From JBPCQA01 sp050998615 (GTDB lineage Bacteria > Actinomycetota > Actinomycetes > Propionibacteriales > Nocardioidaceae), in NCBI GenBank assembly GCA_050998615.1, contig JBPCQA010000021.1:1-64000 (forward strand): a DNA stretch of 64,000 bases, read 5' to 3'. The notes beneath the pieces were generated by a model that saw nothing but the letters and a program-made list of their open reading frames with translations, was not told where the DNA came from and made no database searches. Within the stretch, counting starts at the first letter, position 1. Every line of letters begins with the position of its first letter. A program made the translations under genes and the position numbers. Shown here one piece after another: positions 35,606 to 44,196 of this stretch.

Positions 35606-36051
35606 ACCTGCGACAGCCGGTCGAGGATCAATGCGGCGTCGCGCAGTGTCTGGCGCTCGGCCGCAGTCAGCTCACGCAACCGGCAACTGAGCCAGGCTTC
35701 CTTGCGTCGCCTCGACTCCGCGATCACGTTCTGAGCGACGTCGGTCAAGGAGATGACCACGAGCCGGCGGTCATGTTCGTGTGGGTCTCGCCGGACGAGA
35801 CCCTTGTCGCACATCGCGGTGACTGTTCGGGTCATCGAGGGCGGCTGCACCCTCTCGGCACAGGCGAGCTCACCGATTGTCATCGCACCGCACCGAGACA
35901 GCGTGCCGAGCACCGCAAGCTGATTGGCGGTGAGGTCGGCTGCTGCGTCGCGCTCGTTTCGCAGTCGGCGCGACAGCCGCATCACCGACACCCGCAGCAT
36001 GCTGGACAGCCCGGCGCTGGTGCGAGAGTGCTGAGCGACGGTCGAAGTCAT
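35602..36051 (-). CDS. MarR-family transcriptional regulator
   Basis: This 149-residue regulator has the MarR winged helix (LTANQLAVLGTLSRCGAMTI, GELACAERVQPPSMTRTVTA) and the conserved DPHEHDRRLVVISLTD wing. I chose ATG 36051 because a -10 TATGCT ends 8 nt upstream, giving a leaderless mRNA; a longer reading from ATG 36063 would start inside that promoter. A palindrome between -35 and -10 is the likely self-operator. From memory, Rv0880 of M. tuberculosis is its positional counterpart. Confidence 0.88.
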   Translation of the reverse strand: MTSTVAQHSRTSAGLSSMLRVSVMRLSRRLRNERDAAADLTANQLAVLGTLSRCGAMTIGELACAERVQPPSMTRTVTAMCDKGLVRRDPHEHDRRLVVISLTDVAQNVIAESRRRKEAWLSCRLRELTAAERQTLRDAALILDRLSQV

Positions 36052-36058
36052 CTTCTTT

Positions 36059-36087
36059 AGCATAGCTCTTTAGCCTTGCTAAGGAAA
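36059..36087 (-). promoter_or_regulatory. MarR promoter with embedded operator
   Basis: The minus-strand -10 TATGCT (36059-36064) is 17 bp from a weak -35 TTTCCT (36082-36087). Between them is the inverted repeat TTAGC-CTT-GCTAA (36070-36082). A dimeric MarR could bind there and repress its own leaderless operon. Confidence 0.6.
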
Positions 36088-36150
36088 GCTGCCGACCTTC
36101 TTGCGGTGCGGCCCCCATCACGCTTGGGTGCCGTCGCCAACGGCTCGGGG

Positions 36151-37647
36151 TCAGCTGACCCCGAGCCAGCCGCCGATCGGGTGGATCGCGAAGTAGACCA
36201 GGAAGAGAGCCGCGACCACCCACAGCAGCGGGTGAATGCCGGCAGCCTTGCCCCGGGTGACTTTCAGGAGGATGTAGGAGATGAAACCGGCGCCAATCCC
36301 CGCCGAGATTGAGTAGGAAAACGGCATCACGACGACCGTCAGGAATGCTGGGATCGCGATCTCCATGTTGTTCCAGTCGATGTCTTTGACCTGGCTCATC
36401 ATCAAGAAACCGACGAGCACGAGGGCCGGCGCGGCCGCCTCCTGCGGAATCACCGCGACCAGGGGTGCCAGGAACGTGGTCAGCAAGAACAGCACGCCAG
36501 TGACCACGCTAGCAAGCCCCGTGCGGGCGCCCTCCCCGACACCGGAGGCCGACTCGATGTACGACGTGTTGCTGGAGATCGATGCCGCGCCACCGGCGGC
36601 CGCGGCCAACGAGTCCACGACCAGGATGCTCTGGGTCTTAGGTGGCATCCCATCCTCGTCGAGCAGACCGGCCTCCGCGCCGATGGCAGTCATCGTGCCC
36701 ATGGTGTCGAAGAAGTCGGCCAGCAAGAGCGTGAACACAAACAGGGCGGCGGTGACGACGCCCGCGTGTACGAACGCGCCGAACAACGAGAAGTGCCCGA
36801 CCAGTGAGAAGTTCGGCGTGGCAATGATCGAGTGCGGCAACTTCGGGTCGGTCAGATTCCACCCGGCGGGATTGGTGAGCGTGTTGCTCTTGAAGTCGTA
36901 GCCCTGGTTGCCTAAGTGGCCGATCGCCTCGATCGCGATGGCTAGCGCGGTAGCGACCAGGATGCTTATCAAGATCGCGCCCTTCACCCGAAGCGAGTAG
37001 AGCGTGATCATAAGCAGCAGGCCGAAGACGAACACCACGATCGGCCAGCCGGTCAACACCCCACCGATTCCAAGCTCTAGGGGGGGAGCGTTCGCCGCGA
37101 ATGGTCGGCCGACGAAGCCGGAGTCGAAGAAGCCAATCAGCGCGATGAACAGCCCGATGCCCACGCTGATCGCGATCTTCAGTTGGCCGGGCACCGCATG
37201 GAAAACCGCGACCCGGAAGCCTGTCAACACCAGCACCAAGATGATCAGGCCCTCGAGCACCACCATGCCCATCGCATCGGCCCAACTCATGCCTGCAACG
37301 ATCGTGAAGGCAAGGAAGGCATTGAGCCCCAGTCCGGTCGCCAAAGCAAGCGGGTAGTTCGCGACCACGCCCATCAGGATCGTCATGATCCCGGCCACTA
37401 GTGCGGTCACCGCGGCGATCTGCGGCAGGTCGGCGGTCTGGCTGCCGCCGGTGATGTAGCGCTGATGGACATCTAGCGCGGCACCCAAGATGAAGGGATT
37501 GAGGACGACGATGTAGGCCATCGTGAAGAAGGTGACAACACCGCCACGGATCTCGCGAGCCACGGTCGACCCGCGCTCAGAGATCTTGAAAAACCTGTCG
37601 AAAGCCGCCGCCGAGGCGGGCCCTGGCCTGGTACGAGTAGTGCTCAC
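36151..37647 (-). CDS. NCS2-family purine permease (AzgA-like)
   Basis: This 498-residue protein has 12-14 helices with the AzgA/GhxP signature GGVVTFFTMAYIVVLNPFIL near the start, then LATGLGLNAFLAFTIV and FDTMGTMTAIGAEAGLLDED, and SSNTSYIESASGVGEGARTG. These guanine/hypoxanthine:H+ symporter motifs distinguish it from uracil permeases. The GTG at 37647 gives the normal N-terminus; a longer reading is an arginine-rich leader. No nearby purine salvage gene. Confidence 0.92.
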   Translation of the reverse strand: MSTTRTRPGPASAAAFDRFFKISERGSTVAREIRGGVVTFFTMAYIVVLNPFILGAALDVHQRYITGGSQTADLPQIAAVTALVAGIMTILMGVVANYPLALATGLGLNAFLAFTIVAGMSWADAMGMVVLEGLIILVLVLTGFRVAVFHAVPGQLKIAISVGIGLFIALIGFFDSGFVGRPFAANAPPLELGIGGVLTGWPIVVFVFGLLLMITLYSLRVKGAILISILVATALAIAIEAIGHLGNQGYDFKSNTLTNPAGWNLTDPKLPHSIIATPNFSLVGHFSLFGAFVHAGVVTAALFVFTLLLADFFDTMGTMTAIGAEAGLLDEDGMPPKTQSILVVDSLAAAAGGAASISSNTSYIESASGVGEGARTGLASVVTGVLFLLTTFLAPLVAVIPQEAAAPALVLVGFLMMSQVKDIDWNNMEIAIPAFLTVVVMPFSYSISAGIGAGFISYILLKVTRGKAAGIHPLLWVVAALFLVYFAIHPIGGWLGVS

Positions 37648-37710
37648 AGGTCGACAGCCTAGGGCCCAAGGCCGCCGGCCGCAGCCCCTCGTGGGGCGTA
37701 GGCTTGCCGG

Positions 37711-38130
37711 GTGACTAACGAGCCCCGGGAGCGACTCCGTGGCCCTGCCCCGCTCGATGTTCCGGCGCAACCGGACCACGTCGAAACCGATCACGTCGAA
37801 ACCGATCACGCCCAACCCGGCCACGCTCAGGCCGGGCAGCAGAGCACGCACCCGACCACCCAGCCGACCGCGCCGGTCGCACCCCTCGACGTCACCGGCG
37901 TGCGCACGATCGGAGTCGGGACGGTGCTGTGGCTGCTGGCGTTCCTGGTGCTGCTGCCGTTCCACGAGGCCCTCGCTGATCACGGCAGAACCTGGTGGCT
38001 CTGGACCTGTCTCGCGGGCTTCGGGCTCGGCGTGATCGGCGTACTGTTTTGCCGGCGCCGCCGCCGCCGGCTCGCTGCCAGGCCAGCCCAGGATGTGGAA
38101 ACCAGCCCCCTGGGCGCCGCCGGCCTCTAA
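37711..38130 (+). CDS. DUF2530-domain membrane protein
   Basis: This 139-residue protein has a long Pro/His/Thr-rich N-terminus with an internal HVETDHVETDHAQPGHAQAG repeat and a C-terminal DUF2530 domain with two membrane segments (IGVGTVLWLLAFLVLLPFHE, WLWTCLAGFGLGVIGVLFCR). The function of DUF2530 is unknown. A GTG starts at 37711. It converges with the DUF3027 gene, with a short hairpin between them. Confidence 0.85.
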   Translation: MTNEPRERLRGPAPLDVPAQPDHVETDHVETDHAQPGHAQAGQQSTHPTTQPTAPVAPLDVTGVRTIGVGTVLWLLAFLVLLPFHEALADHGRTWWLWTCLAGFGLGVIGVLFCRRRRRRLAARPAQDVETSPLGAAGL

Positions 38131-38144
38131 GAGCCGCAGGCTCT
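38130..38144. terminator. Short hairpin between convergent DUF2530 and DUF3027 genes
   Basis: AGAGCC-GCA-GGCTCT gives a 6-bp stem starting in the DUF2530 stop codon region. The same hairpin type occurs at 22074 and 44111. Confidence 0.5.
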
Positions 38145-38150
38145 AGGCCA

Positions 38151-38948
38151 TCAGCGAGTGATGAGCTCCAGGTCGCTGTCTCCCCAGGTGTCCCAGGTCA
38201 TGGTGTCGTGGAATGGCTCGGCTGCGCTGGCCTGACGCGCCGACGGATCGACGTGTACGTCGGAGTGCGCGCCGCATCCGTGGTCGAAGGACACGGCCTG
38301 CCCGTCGCTCGGCGCCGAGGCGTTGGCGCACAACCCGAAGACCAGGCTCAACGGACCGCTGAGCCGCACCAAGAAGCCGCACGAGCCGCAGCGAGCCGGG
38401 GCGGACTTGGCGATTGGGTCGTCGGGACCGTTCGGTCCGTCGTACCAACGGTCCGCTGCCTCGGCGCGCCCCTCGATCGACAACACGCGCGGGCGTCCCA
38501 GCCCTATCTCACGCACGACCTCACGGACTTCTCGCGCCGAGCTTCCGTCGAGCGGCTCGTCTCCGACCAGATACCCCGGCACCAGCCGGGCATCACCCTC
38601 CGCGACTGGGACCAGATCACCTGGACCCAGGTCTTCGGCTGCGACCCGGTCTTTCCACGGCAGCCACGGCGGCGCTACCAGGGAGCCTTCGCCGGGCAAC
38701 AATACGATCTCGTCGATGGTGACGACCTTCTGCCGAGGTGCTCGAGTGGTGGTCACCGCCCAGCGCCAGCCCACGTAGCCCCGATCGCGGTTAGCGAAGA
38801 AGTGGGTCACCACTCGCTCGGCTTCGGCCTGTGCACCCAGATGGTCGCCGACCTCCGCAATGCCGACGGCCTCGACCAGCGCAGTCCACGCTTCCTCGAC
38901 GGCACCCCTCAAGAGCGCGTCGGCCTTCGGTCTCTTGACAGCGCTCAT
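38151..38948 (-). CDS. DUF3027-family protein
   Basis: This 265-residue actinobacterial protein has VVTHFFANRDRGYVGWRWAV, then TIDEIVLLPGEGSLVAPPWL and WKDRVAAEDLGPGDLVPV. Near the C-terminus, CGSCGF, LCAN and DHGCGAHSDVHVDPS resemble a zinc-binding cluster. The function is unknown; from memory it corresponds to Rv0883c. Its 5' end faces an MFS gene. Confidence 0.85.
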   Translation of the reverse strand: MSAVKRPKADALLRGAVEEAWTALVEAVGIAEVGDHLGAQAEAERVVTHFFANRDRGYVGWRWAVTTTRAPRQKVVTIDEIVLLPGEGSLVAPPWLPWKDRVAAEDLGPGDLVPVAEGDARLVPGYLVGDEPLDGSSAREVREVVREIGLGRPRVLSIEGRAEAADRWYDGPNGPDDPIAKSAPARCGSCGFLVRLSGPLSLVFGLCANASAPSDGQAVSFDHGCGAHSDVHVDPSARQASAAEPFHDTMTWDTWGDSDLELITR

Positions 38949-39043
38949 CGGTTCATTGTCGCACGGGCAAAGTTCCTGGCCTTCTTAGCCAACCGCCACG
39001 AGCCGATGCCTGCCAAGCCGTGATCAGTTGGCAGGATGGGCGT

Positions 39044-40411
39044 GTGCAGCCCTCCGTGGGGAGTCGAGGATCGACCCGAGCCGATCGTGCCCGCAAGGCG
39101 GCCGGTGCTGGCTGGCGGGCTGCCGCGGTCTCGGGTCGGACAGCCGGTGGCGTTCTTCGAGTTGCCCGGCGCGCCACCCACGCCGGCGGTGCCGGGGAGA
39201 CCGGGCTGGCGCGACTCATCGAGTTGCACGCCTTCAACGCGGCCGGCGACGCTGCGCTGGCGGTGTCCTTGGCGGGAACCTTGTTCTTCCAAGTGCCGAG
39301 CGGGCAGGCTCGAGGGCAGATCGCACTGTTCCTGGGCATCACGATGCTGCCGTTCGCGATCGTCGCCCCGCTCATCGGGCCTTTCTTGGACCGGTTCCGG
39401 CGCGGTCGGCGGTGGGCGATCGGCTCCACCATGGCGTTGCGCGCGTTCGGCTGCTGGGCACTGGCCGGGGCGGTGGTCAACCAGTCTGCGTGGTTGTTCC
39501 CAGCCGCGCTCACGTGTTTGGTGGCGTCCAAGGCGTACGGCGTCACCCGAGCCTCCGCCGTGCCCCGGCTCATCCCTCAGGGTTTGAGCCTGGTCAAGGC
39601 GAACTCCCGCATTTCCCTCGCCGGGATCGCTGGCGCGGCGATCTCGGCTCCCCTCGCCACGCTCACCTCCCTGGCAGGCGCGCAGTGGTCGCTGCGCTAC
39701 GCGTTCCTCGTGTTCGCCGGCGGCACGATCTTGGCGATCCTGCTTCCCTCGCGGGTCGACTCCTCGATAGGCGAGGAGCAGGTCGGAATGCGCGAGGTCA
39801 CCGAGTCGACCAAGCGGTCGCGTCGCATCGGGATCCATCCCGTGGTCGTCACCGGATTGCGCTGTAACGCGGGCCTACGCATGCTTTCCGGTTTCTTGAC
39901 CATGTTCATGGCGTTCTTGCTGCGTGACAAGCCGATTCACGGGTGGGAGCACGACAAGACGTTGCTGCTTGCGCTGGTGATCGGCTCGGCCGGTGTCGGC
40001 AGCACGCTTGGCACGGTGCTCGGCTCCATGTTGCGAGACCGCAAGCCTGAGTCGATTGTGCTGGTCACCCTGATCGCCGACGCGATCGCTGCGGCGTACG
40101 CCGCGTTGTTCTTCGGGCTGATTGCGGCCATGCTGCTCGGATTGGTCGCCGGACTCAGCCAGTCTCTGGGGAAGCTGTCCCTCGACGCGCTCATCCAGCG
40201 AGAGGCGCCGGAGGCGGTCCGCACCAGCATCTTCGCGCGCTCGGAGACGTTGCTGCAGCTGTCATGGGTGATCGGCGGCTTTCTCGGTGTGTTCATGCCG
40301 CAGATAGCCCAACTCGGGCTGAGTATCGTCGCCGTGGTGCTGATCGGCTGGCTCGTCTTCATCCTGCGACGGCAGGTGCTTGCACGCCGCTCCGCGCGGC
40401 TGGCCCGATGA
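39044..40411 (+). CDS. MFS transporter of the conserved DUF3027-csp cluster
   Basis: This 455-residue protein has an N-terminal basic extension (about residues 1-55), 12 helices, the motif GPFLDRFRRGRRWAIGSTMA and a large central loop (MREVTESTKRSRRIGIHP). The GTG at 39044 follows GGCAGGAT; an earlier in-frame start is possible. It converges with the cold-shock gene. From memory it corresponds to Rv0876c, substrate unknown. Confidence 0.83.
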   Translation: MQPSVGSRGSTRADRARKAAGAGWRAAAVSGRTAGGVLRVARRATHAGGAGETGLARLIELHAFNAAGDAALAVSLAGTLFFQVPSGQARGQIALFLGITMLPFAIVAPLIGPFLDRFRRGRRWAIGSTMALRAFGCWALAGAVVNQSAWLFPAALTCLVASKAYGVTRASAVPRLIPQGLSLVKANSRISLAGIAGAAISAPLATLTSLAGAQWSLRYAFLVFAGGTILAILLPSRVDSSIGEEQVGMREVTESTKRSRRIGIHPVVVTGLRCNAGLRMLSGFLTMFMAFLLRDKPIHGWEHDKTLLLALVIGSAGVGSTLGTVLGSMLRDRKPESIVLVTLIADAIAAAYAALFFGLIAAMLLGLVAGLSQSLGKLSLDALIQREAPEAVRTSIFARSETLLQLSWVIGGFLGVFMPQIAQLGLSIVAVVLIGWLVFILRRQVLARRSARLAR

Positions 40412-40417
40412 ACCGCC

Positions 40418-40804
40418 CTAGCTGAGCTCGAGCTCGTCTGCGAGGGCGCGGAGCAGAGCGGCTGTCTGCTTCGCCGAGCGAGGATCGGCGTGCCGGCCGC
40501 GCCGGTAGGTCTGCTCGAGGGTTTCCAGCAGCCGCATCAGGTCTTCGACGATGTTGACCATCTGCTCGGGCTTCTTGCGCATCGCCTTCGCCACCGACGG
40601 CGTCGGCTCGAGCAGCGTCACCTGGATCGCCTGATCGCCTCTGCGGCCCGACACGAGACCGAACTCCACCCGGCTGCCCGACTTCAAGGCGTCGACACCC
40701 GCAGGCAGGGATTCTGCCCGAACGAAGACGTCACCACCGTCATCGGTGGTGAGAAAGCCGAAGCCCTTGTCAGCGTCATACCACTTGACCTTGCCGGTTG
40801 CCAC
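40418..40804 (-). CDS. cspB: Cold-shock protein with C-terminal extension (CspB-like)
   Basis: This 128-residue protein has a cold-shock domain (VATGKVKWYDADKGFGFLTT, DDGGDVFVRAESLPAG) with RNP1-like KGFGFL and RNP2-like DVFVR motifs. It has a C-terminal helical extension of about 60 residues (MRKKPEQMVNIVEDLMRLLE). Long actinobacterial Csps of this kind bind single-stranded RNA or DNA. The GTG at 40804 is the start; the upstream in-frame sequence has no SD. Confidence 0.9.
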   Translation of the reverse strand: MATGKVKWYDADKGFGFLTTDDGGDVFVRAESLPAGVDALKSGSRVEFGLVSGRRGDQAIQVTLLEPTPSVAKAMRKKPEQMVNIVEDLMRLLETLEQTYRRGRHADPRSAKQTAALLRALADELELS

Positions 40805-40960
40805 CGTTGAACCCCATCGTTTCATCGGATACGTCGGATGAGTCCCCCACAAGCCGCCGAAGACAAGACAACGGCCGCGAAGACAAGCAGGCCGCCGAAC
40901 AGCCAACGGGAGATCCCTACCCGCTAGAGACGCCTGCGCCGCCGGAGATGTCCACCCAGC

Positions 40961-41851
40961 CTACAGGTCAGCGGTGACGGCTCCGGGTGCCAGCAGCTCG
41001 TTCATCGCGCCGGAGCGAAAACCTGCCGGGTCGATGAACGGTTCGGCGAACCCAGCCGCACGTACGGCGTCCAACAGCACACCGGAAACTTCCTCATCAC
41101 CGGCCAGCGCGGCGACGACCTCGCGGTCGAGCTCGATGCGGCCCCGGTCACCGAGGTCCCGGACCCGCACGTTAGCCGACCACATTTCGTGTGAGAAGAG
41201 CACGTCGCGCACGGCCACCTCGGCGCGCTCGACGCGCGATAACCGCGCCGGCGTCACTTCGATGCCGTAGGCGATGCGGGAGGACAGACAGGCTGCGGCC
41301 GGCTTGTCCCACGTCGGCAACCCCCAGTGTCGAGACGCCTCCCGAACTTGCGCCTTGCTCAGCCCGGCGTCGAGCAGTGGAGTCCTCGCGCCACGTTCGA
41401 AGGCGGCCCGGATGCCCGGCCGGAAGCCGGCCACCGCGTCGTCGGCATTGGTGCCGGTGGCGACGGCCGCCATCCCAAGCCGAGCGGCCAGCGGGATCAA
41501 CACCTCGACGAGCTCGGCCTTGCAGAAATAACACCTGTCACCGGCGTTGGCGCGGTAGCCCGCTCGGTCCATTTCGTGGGTGGTGGGTGTCAGGTGGCGC
41601 ACGCCCAGACTTCGGCAGAGGTCGGCTGCCGGGTCGCGCTCGGCAGCCGGTAGCGAGGCGGACAACGCCGTCGCGGCAACCACCCGGCTCGGCCCGAGAG
41701 CGCGCACAGCGGCGGCCAGCAAGAATGCGGAGTCGGCTCCCCCACTGAACGCCACGACCACACTGCCAAGCTCGCGCAAGGAGGCATCCAGGTGGGCTAG
41801 CCGCGCCTCCAGCAGACGCTGCTCTGGGGCGCTTTCCGTGCCGGACTCCAC
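40961..41851 (-). CDS. larE: LarE-like ATP-dependent sulfur transferase
   Basis: This 296-residue PP-loop protein has SGGADS (residues 36-41), DRCYFCKAEL, GTNADDAVAGFRPG and KPAAACLSSRIAYG. The Cys of KPAAACL aligns with the sacrificial cysteine of Lactobacillus LarE, which donates its sulfur to the nickel-pincer cofactor precursor. In that pathway LarB and LarC are also needed, but neither is encoded here, so the gene is an orphan copy in this window. It ends 117 nt before cspB in the same direction. Confidence 0.85.
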   Translation of the reverse strand: MESGTESAPEQRLLEARLAHLDASLRELGSVVVAFSGGADSAFLLAAAVRALGPSRVVAATALSASLPAAERDPAADLCRSLGVRHLTPTTHEMDRAGYRANAGDRCYFCKAELVEVLIPLAARLGMAAVATGTNADDAVAGFRPGIRAAFERGARTPLLDAGLSKAQVREASRHWGLPTWDKPAAACLSSRIAYGIEVTPARLSRVERAEVAVRDVLFSHEMWSANVRVRDLGDRGRIELDREVVAALAGDEEVSGVLLDAVRAAGFAEPFIDPAGFRSGAMNELLAPGAVTADL

Positions 41852-41881
41852 ACCTTCGACTGTAGCCCCTCGGCACCGCCG

Positions 41882-42178
41882 TCAGCTCGGAGTGTCGTTG
41901 GGGGCTGCCAGCCCAAGATCGGCGATCGATTTCTGTCATCTCGACCTTGCGGATCTTGCCTGTCACGGTCATCGGGAAGTCGTCGACAAGCACGACGTAG
42001 TGCGGGATCTTGAAGTGGGCAAGCTTGCCGGTGGCGAATGCGGGAATCGCGTCGGCATCAAGGGGAGAGGCTCCATCGCGCATCTTGATCCAGGCACACA
42101 CCTGGCGCCGATCGTCTCGTCGAGAAGCGCCGCATCAGTGGGGCCGGCGGCGCAGGAGAGCTCTTCAGCGCGGGCCAT
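41882..42178 (-). pseudogene. Acyl-CoA synthetase (FadD-type) C-terminal remnant
   Basis: The ANL-superfamily C-terminal domain is recognisable: VCAWIKMRDGASPLDADAIP, then AFATGKLAHFKIPHYVVLVD, then TVTGKIRKVEM with the catalytic Lys. The frame shifts near 42095 and near 41945 (SIADLGLAAPNDTPS follows). The large N-terminal adenylation domain is missing. It lies between larE and the ABC permease and cannot be functional. Confidence 0.75.
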
Positions 42179-42198
42179 AGCGGTCAGATTACGCTCAC

Positions 42199-43020
42199 TC
42201 AGGCGTCGCGGATCACGAAGAGAACCGAACCCGCTACGATCAGGATCAAGATGCCCACCCAGTAGACCAACGTGCTGGCACCCAGCCCCCAGATGTTGGT
42301 TTGCTGCAAGTCGAGGTTGGCCAGGATCTGGTAGGGCCGGAACATGCTCCGGCGGCCCGCCGACGCGGGCAGAAAGTTCGCGATAGTGCCAAACACCTCG
42401 CTGGTGCGATGACCGGCGAACCGGAGAATCGTGAAGACGATCGGCTCGATCGCCAACGGCCAGACCAGAACCGTGACGATCGAGCCCACCTGACTGCGCA
42501 AGATCGCGGCAAGCCCGAACCCCGCCAGCGAGAAACCGATGCAATACAAGACGAAGAACGCCATCGGGCGCACTGACTCGCTGTCCAAGGCCATATCAGA
42601 GACCAACAGCCAGGCGATAGCCGTGTTGATCAATAAGATGAGCAAGGCGACTATCGCGACCCAGACCGTCAAGACGATTGCCTTCGCGGCGAGCACGGCG
42701 TAGCGGTCGGGCAGCGCGGTTAACGTCGCCTTGTTGGTGCCGTACCGATATTCGTGGCCCATCGCCAACGCGCCCATCACCGCGAGGAAGGCGGCGGCCA
42801 GCACCGGCATGCCGGGACCCGATGCACCCGACGTTACGATCCAGGTCGAAAACACCGGGGTGTGTGCGAGATCTCCCAACTCGGTGCCGCTGCTTTGGTT
42901 CACCACGAGGCACAAGATGACCGCGATGCCGGCGCTGAACACCACGGCCAGCGCCGAAAGCCAATAGCTGGAGGCAATGGTGCGAATTCGCGTGACCTCG
43001 TATTTCAGTGCCCCGATCAT
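42199..43020 (-). CDS. ABC-2-type transporter permease
   Basis: This 273-residue protein has six membrane helices, starting MIGALKYEVTRIRTIASSYW and with MGHEYRYGTNKATLTALPDR, the cytoplasmic loop typical of ABC-2 permeases after TM2. It overlaps the ATPase gene by 4 nt (43017-43020). The pair would export an unknown substrate such as a lipid, drug or peptide. Confidence 0.9.
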   Translation of the reverse strand: MIGALKYEVTRIRTIASSYWLSALAVVFSAGIAVILCLVVNQSSGTELGDLAHTPVFSTWIVTSGASGPGMPVLAAAFLAVMGALAMGHEYRYGTNKATLTALPDRYAVLAAKAIVLTVWVAIVALLILLINTAIAWLLVSDMALDSESVRPMAFFVLYCIGFSLAGFGLAAILRSQVGSIVTVLVWPLAIEPIVFTILRFAGHRTSEVFGTIANFLPASAGRRSMFRPYQILANLDLQQTNIWGLGASTLVYWVGILILIVAGSVLFVIRDA

Positions 43021-44090
43021 CGATCCTCTCCGTTCCGTGGCGGCTGTTGACGTGTGGCGCCATGACCCGGAGGAGGGGGTCCGTAGCCGCCCTGCGGTGG
43101 CGGGCCGTAATCCTGCTGTGGAGGTACGCCGTAGCCCGGTGATCCGTAGCCTGGGGGCGGCCCATACCCCGCGGCCCCGAAGCCCATCGATGCCCGGAAC
43201 TCCTCCGAAGCACCGGTGGCGTCGAGGAACGCCTCTTCCAGCGTGGCCTCGCGGTTGCCGAGCTCGAAGACGCGCACACCGAGCTGGTGGGCCAGGCCTC
43301 CCACGGCGTCTGAATCCATGCCGGTGATCGCGAGCTTGCCGTCGGGCTCCTCGACTACCGACGCCTGTCGGGCCCGAAGCTGGCGCCCCAAGAGAGCCGA
43401 GTCGTCGACCCGGACCACCACGGCATTGCGGCTGCTGGTGGAGATGAAGTCGCTCATCTTGCCGCTAGCTATTAGCGCGCCACGACCGACCACCACAAGA
43501 TGGTCGGCCATCAACGCCATCTCCGACAGCAAATGACTCGAGACGAAGATCGACCGTCCTTGTGAGGCGAGCATCTTGAGCATGGTGCGCAACCAATGCA
43601 CACCCTGGGGGTCCAAGCCGTTGGCTGGCTCGTCCAGGATCAAGGTTCCGGGGTCGCCCAGCAATGCGGTCGCCAGGCCCAGTCGTTGACCCATGCCCAG
43701 AGAGAATGTCTTCGGCTTCTTGTTCGCCACGTCCCCCAGGCCCACCAGGTTGATGACGTCGTCGACCCGCGCCCGCGGGATGTCATTTGAGATCGCCATC
43801 ATGCGAAGGTGGTTGACGGCCCTGCGGGTGGGATGGAAGGGCTTGGCGTCGAGCACCGACCCGACGTTGCGCAGCGGATGCTTGAGGTCGCGGTAGGGCA
43901 CGCCGTCGTACGTGGTCAGCCCTTCGCCGTTGTCGAGGCCGAGCATGAGTCGCATGGTCGTGGACTTGCCTGCCCCGTTGGGACCCAGGAAACCCGTCAC
44001 CGAGCCGGGGACCACGTCGAACGACAACCCGCGCACAGCAACCTTGCCGCCGAACGTCTTGCTCAGCCCGCGCGCCTGGATGAGCGCCAT
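43017..44090 (-). CDS. ABC transporter ATPase with Gly/Pro/Tyr-rich C-terminal tail
   Basis: This 357-residue protein has Walker A (LGPNGAGKSTT), signature (LGMGQRLG), Walker B (TLILDEPANGLDPQG) and the H-loop (SSHLLSEM). Residues from about 300 to the end form a low-complexity tail (GYGPPPGYGSPGYGVPPQQD...). The ATG at 44090 follows a good start context. A proline-rich tail on an ABC-2 ATPase is common in actinobacteria, and its role is unknown. Confidence 0.9.
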   Translation of the reverse strand: MALIQARGLSKTFGGKVAVRGLSFDVVPGSVTGFLGPNGAGKSTTMRLMLGLDNGEGLTTYDGVPYRDLKHPLRNVGSVLDAKPFHPTRRAVNHLRMMAISNDIPRARVDDVINLVGLGDVANKKPKTFSLGMGQRLGLATALLGDPGTLILDEPANGLDPQGVHWLRTMLKMLASQGRSIFVSSHLLSEMALMADHLVVVGRGALIASGKMSDFISTSSRNAVVVRVDDSALLGRQLRARQASVVEEPDGKLAITGMDSDAVGGLAHQLGVRVFELGNREATLEEAFLDATGASEEFRASMGFGAAGYGPPPGYGSPGYGVPPQQDYGPPPQGGYGPPPPGHGATRQQPPRNGEDR

Positions 44091-44110
44091 GTCGAGGACC
44101 CCTTCTATCA

Positions 44111-44125
44111 AGAGCCCGCGGCTCT
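44111..44125. repeat. Short AGAGCC-CGC-GGCTCT hairpin
   Basis: A 6-bp stem with a CGC loop, of the same type as at 22074 and 38130. This copy lies 21 nt before the ABC ATPase start, in a divergent promoter region rather than after a gene. Confidence 0.45.
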
Positions 44126-44196
44126 AACAGTCTGCGCCATCTTGTCACACCACGGTTCACCGACCTGCTGGTAAGAGGCGACTACCGTGAACAGTG

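Noticed and set aside
37647..37983. N-terminal extension of the purine permease
   Set aside because: Basic, low-complexity, overlaps the start of the DUF2530 gene, and no SD; the GTG at 37647 gives the family N-terminus.
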